A stretch of DNA of 39,253 nt from Paulinella micropora (Eukaryota; Cercozoa; Imbricatea; Euglyphida): assembly GCA_009731375.1 (NCBI GenBank), contig BJOX01000083.1, forward strand, positions 181,256-220,508. Reading direction: 5' to 3'. Under the pieces are notes generated by a model. The model saw only the letters and a program-made list of their open reading frames with translations, had not been told where the DNA came from and made no database searches. This document shows, in pieces, positions 1-39,253 of the stretch (within the stretch, counting starts at the first letter, position 1; each line of letters starts with the position of its first letter). The translations under genes were made by a program, and so were the position numbers.

Positions 1-84
1 CTACCTACCTACCTACCTACCTACCTACCTACCTACCTACCTACCTACCTACCTACCTACCTACCTACCTACCTACCTACCTAC

Positions 85-134
<50 letters not shown>

Positions 135-269
135 GTCTGTCTGTCTATCTATCAGTTATGAATGTGACATCGTCTCTTCCATGAGCATTCCATACGTCTA
201 TGTGGCATACTTACATACATACATACGAACAAATATACACACATGTCTATCTGTTGTGTGTTTGGTAAG
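1..269 (+). repeat. Intron sequence: CTAC and CTAT arrays, exon 1 acceptor echo
   Basis: (CTAC)n at 1-87, (CTAT)n with some CTGT at 88-150, then a degraded copy of exon 1 with its acceptor AG at 151-208, which still reads SIPYVYVA, then CATA-like sequence. Confidence 0.8.
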
Positions 270-38442
<38,173 letters not shown>

Positions 38443-38515
38443 GTGATGATGATGATGTCGATCATGATGATGATGATGATGATGATGATGTGATGATGAT
38501 CGATGTTGCTGTTGG

Positions 38516-38558
<43 letters not shown>

Positions 38559-38739
38559 CCGCAACCCTGTCGCAATAAATCATGGTTTGTGGAAACGAGG
38601 AGTAGTTGTGAGCTCATATTTGCAGGGTTGCTAGCCCCAGACTCGATGTTGATACTGGTATAATTTTGTTGGAATTCACGTAAATATTTGCGTTAGGGGA
38701 GTGCCCTGAATGCGAAAATATTTGCGTTATGGGAGTACT
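38443..38739 (+). repeat. Start of intron 38: GATG and GTT arrays
   Basis: (GATG/ATG)n from the donor, (GTT)n at 38507-38558, then non-repeat sequence. Confidence 0.75.
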
Positions 38740-39078
38740 TGCCGGTACCTCTGGCAATTGAACGTACCCTGTCGACGGAAGGGGCTTTGGGGTGCTTCCC
38801 ACCGGGAACCCCAGCCCTGCAATTGTACGTACCCCACGCGAATGAGCCGGCACCAAAATGAATGGCTGAGAATGCTCCAAGGCTCTAAGAGTTGTGCCAG
38901 AAGGGTTTATGCCGGTTACCTCCGGCAATTGAACGTAGTCGACTGTGGAAAGGGGGGTTCGGGGGGGCCCTCCCCCCAGGAACCCAAGCCCTGTAATTGT
39001 ACGTGCCCGAAGCGAATTAGCCGGCACCAAAATGACATGGCTGAGAATGCTCCAAGGCTCCCAAAGTTGTGCCAGACG
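38740..39078 (+). repeat. 170-bp tandem repeat, two units
   Basis: Units 38740-38909 and 38910-39078 share gccggt(t)acctc, ggcaattgaacgta, gccggcaccaaaatga and gagaatgctccaaggctc. The second unit has a perfect gccgg/ccggc hairpin. May be part of a longer interspersed element. Confidence 0.7.
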
Positions 39079-39253
39079 GGTTGAGAGGCTGATTTTTTGG
39101 TTTTCACAACCTCGGGACGCGCTCTTTGCAAGAGGTTGCTGGGACTGCGGAATAACCTCGGCTTAGTGCAGTCTTGCCCTCAGGAGCTCCATCGGTGGCC
39201 CCGATCATCAGGCGAGAGACTGACACGGGGGGGTGGAGGACCTCGAACAAGGG
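39079..39253. other. Unassigned end of window
   Basis: Non-repetitive sequence after the 170-bp repeat; no exon or motif recognised. Probably still inside intron 38. Confidence 0.4.

Overview
The window is a piece of a eukaryotic nuclear genome. I read it as lying almost entirely inside one gene: a CLC-family chloride channel on the + strand. The gene is cut at both window ends, so no start codon, stop codon or promoter is visible. I assembled 38 exons (270 to 38442). They join in one open reading frame of 3,684 nt (1,228 codons), every intron is GT-AG, and the phase matches at every junction. Coding sequence is only about 3.7 kb of 38 kb. The organism cannot be named. Intron-rich structure, GC-rich exons and huge simple-repeat introns suggest a protist or alga; an alveolate or another microalga is a guess.

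Layout of the protein. Exons 1-5 encode a cytosolic N-terminus. Exons 6-21 (5063-18958) encode the CLC membrane core with GSGIP, GLEGP (gating Glu kept), PIGGVLFSIE-V (Val where exchangers have the proton Glu), GVFAP and the conserved PSVY tyrosine. Exons 22-37 (19811-37947) encode an unusually long polar linker of about 500 residues, rich in Ser, Arg and Pro, including a run of 47 serines. Exon 38 (38320-38442) reaches what looks like the start of the first CBS domain.

Layout of the introns. They are mostly tetranucleotide repeats (CTAT, CTAC, CATA, TATG, GATA, GTAG) and pentanucleotide repeats (TAACA, CAATA, TCATG, GGATT, ACTTA). A few dispersed elements also sit in them: family A (4303, 10148), family B (22105, 22651 and inverted at 34602), a 416-bp inverted-repeat element in a TTAA duplication (24127-24542), an unassigned block (30437-30890) and a 170-bp tandem repeat (38740-39078). 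Seven N gaps interrupt the window.

The main discovery is a pattern I call exon-edge echoes. About twenty exon edges are repeated, often in degraded form, in the neighbouring intron. Copies of the acceptor plus exon start lie upstream of the intact exon, and copies of the exon end plus donor lie downstream. With one exception every copy is on the side that leaves the intact exon usable. The largest set is a 50-bp minisatellite of about 32 units carrying the acceptor of the GSGIP exon. Two exons (20462-20572 and 36028-36096) have echoes on both sides. This suggests introns that grow by repeated tandem duplication across splice sites while the innermost splice sites stay functional.
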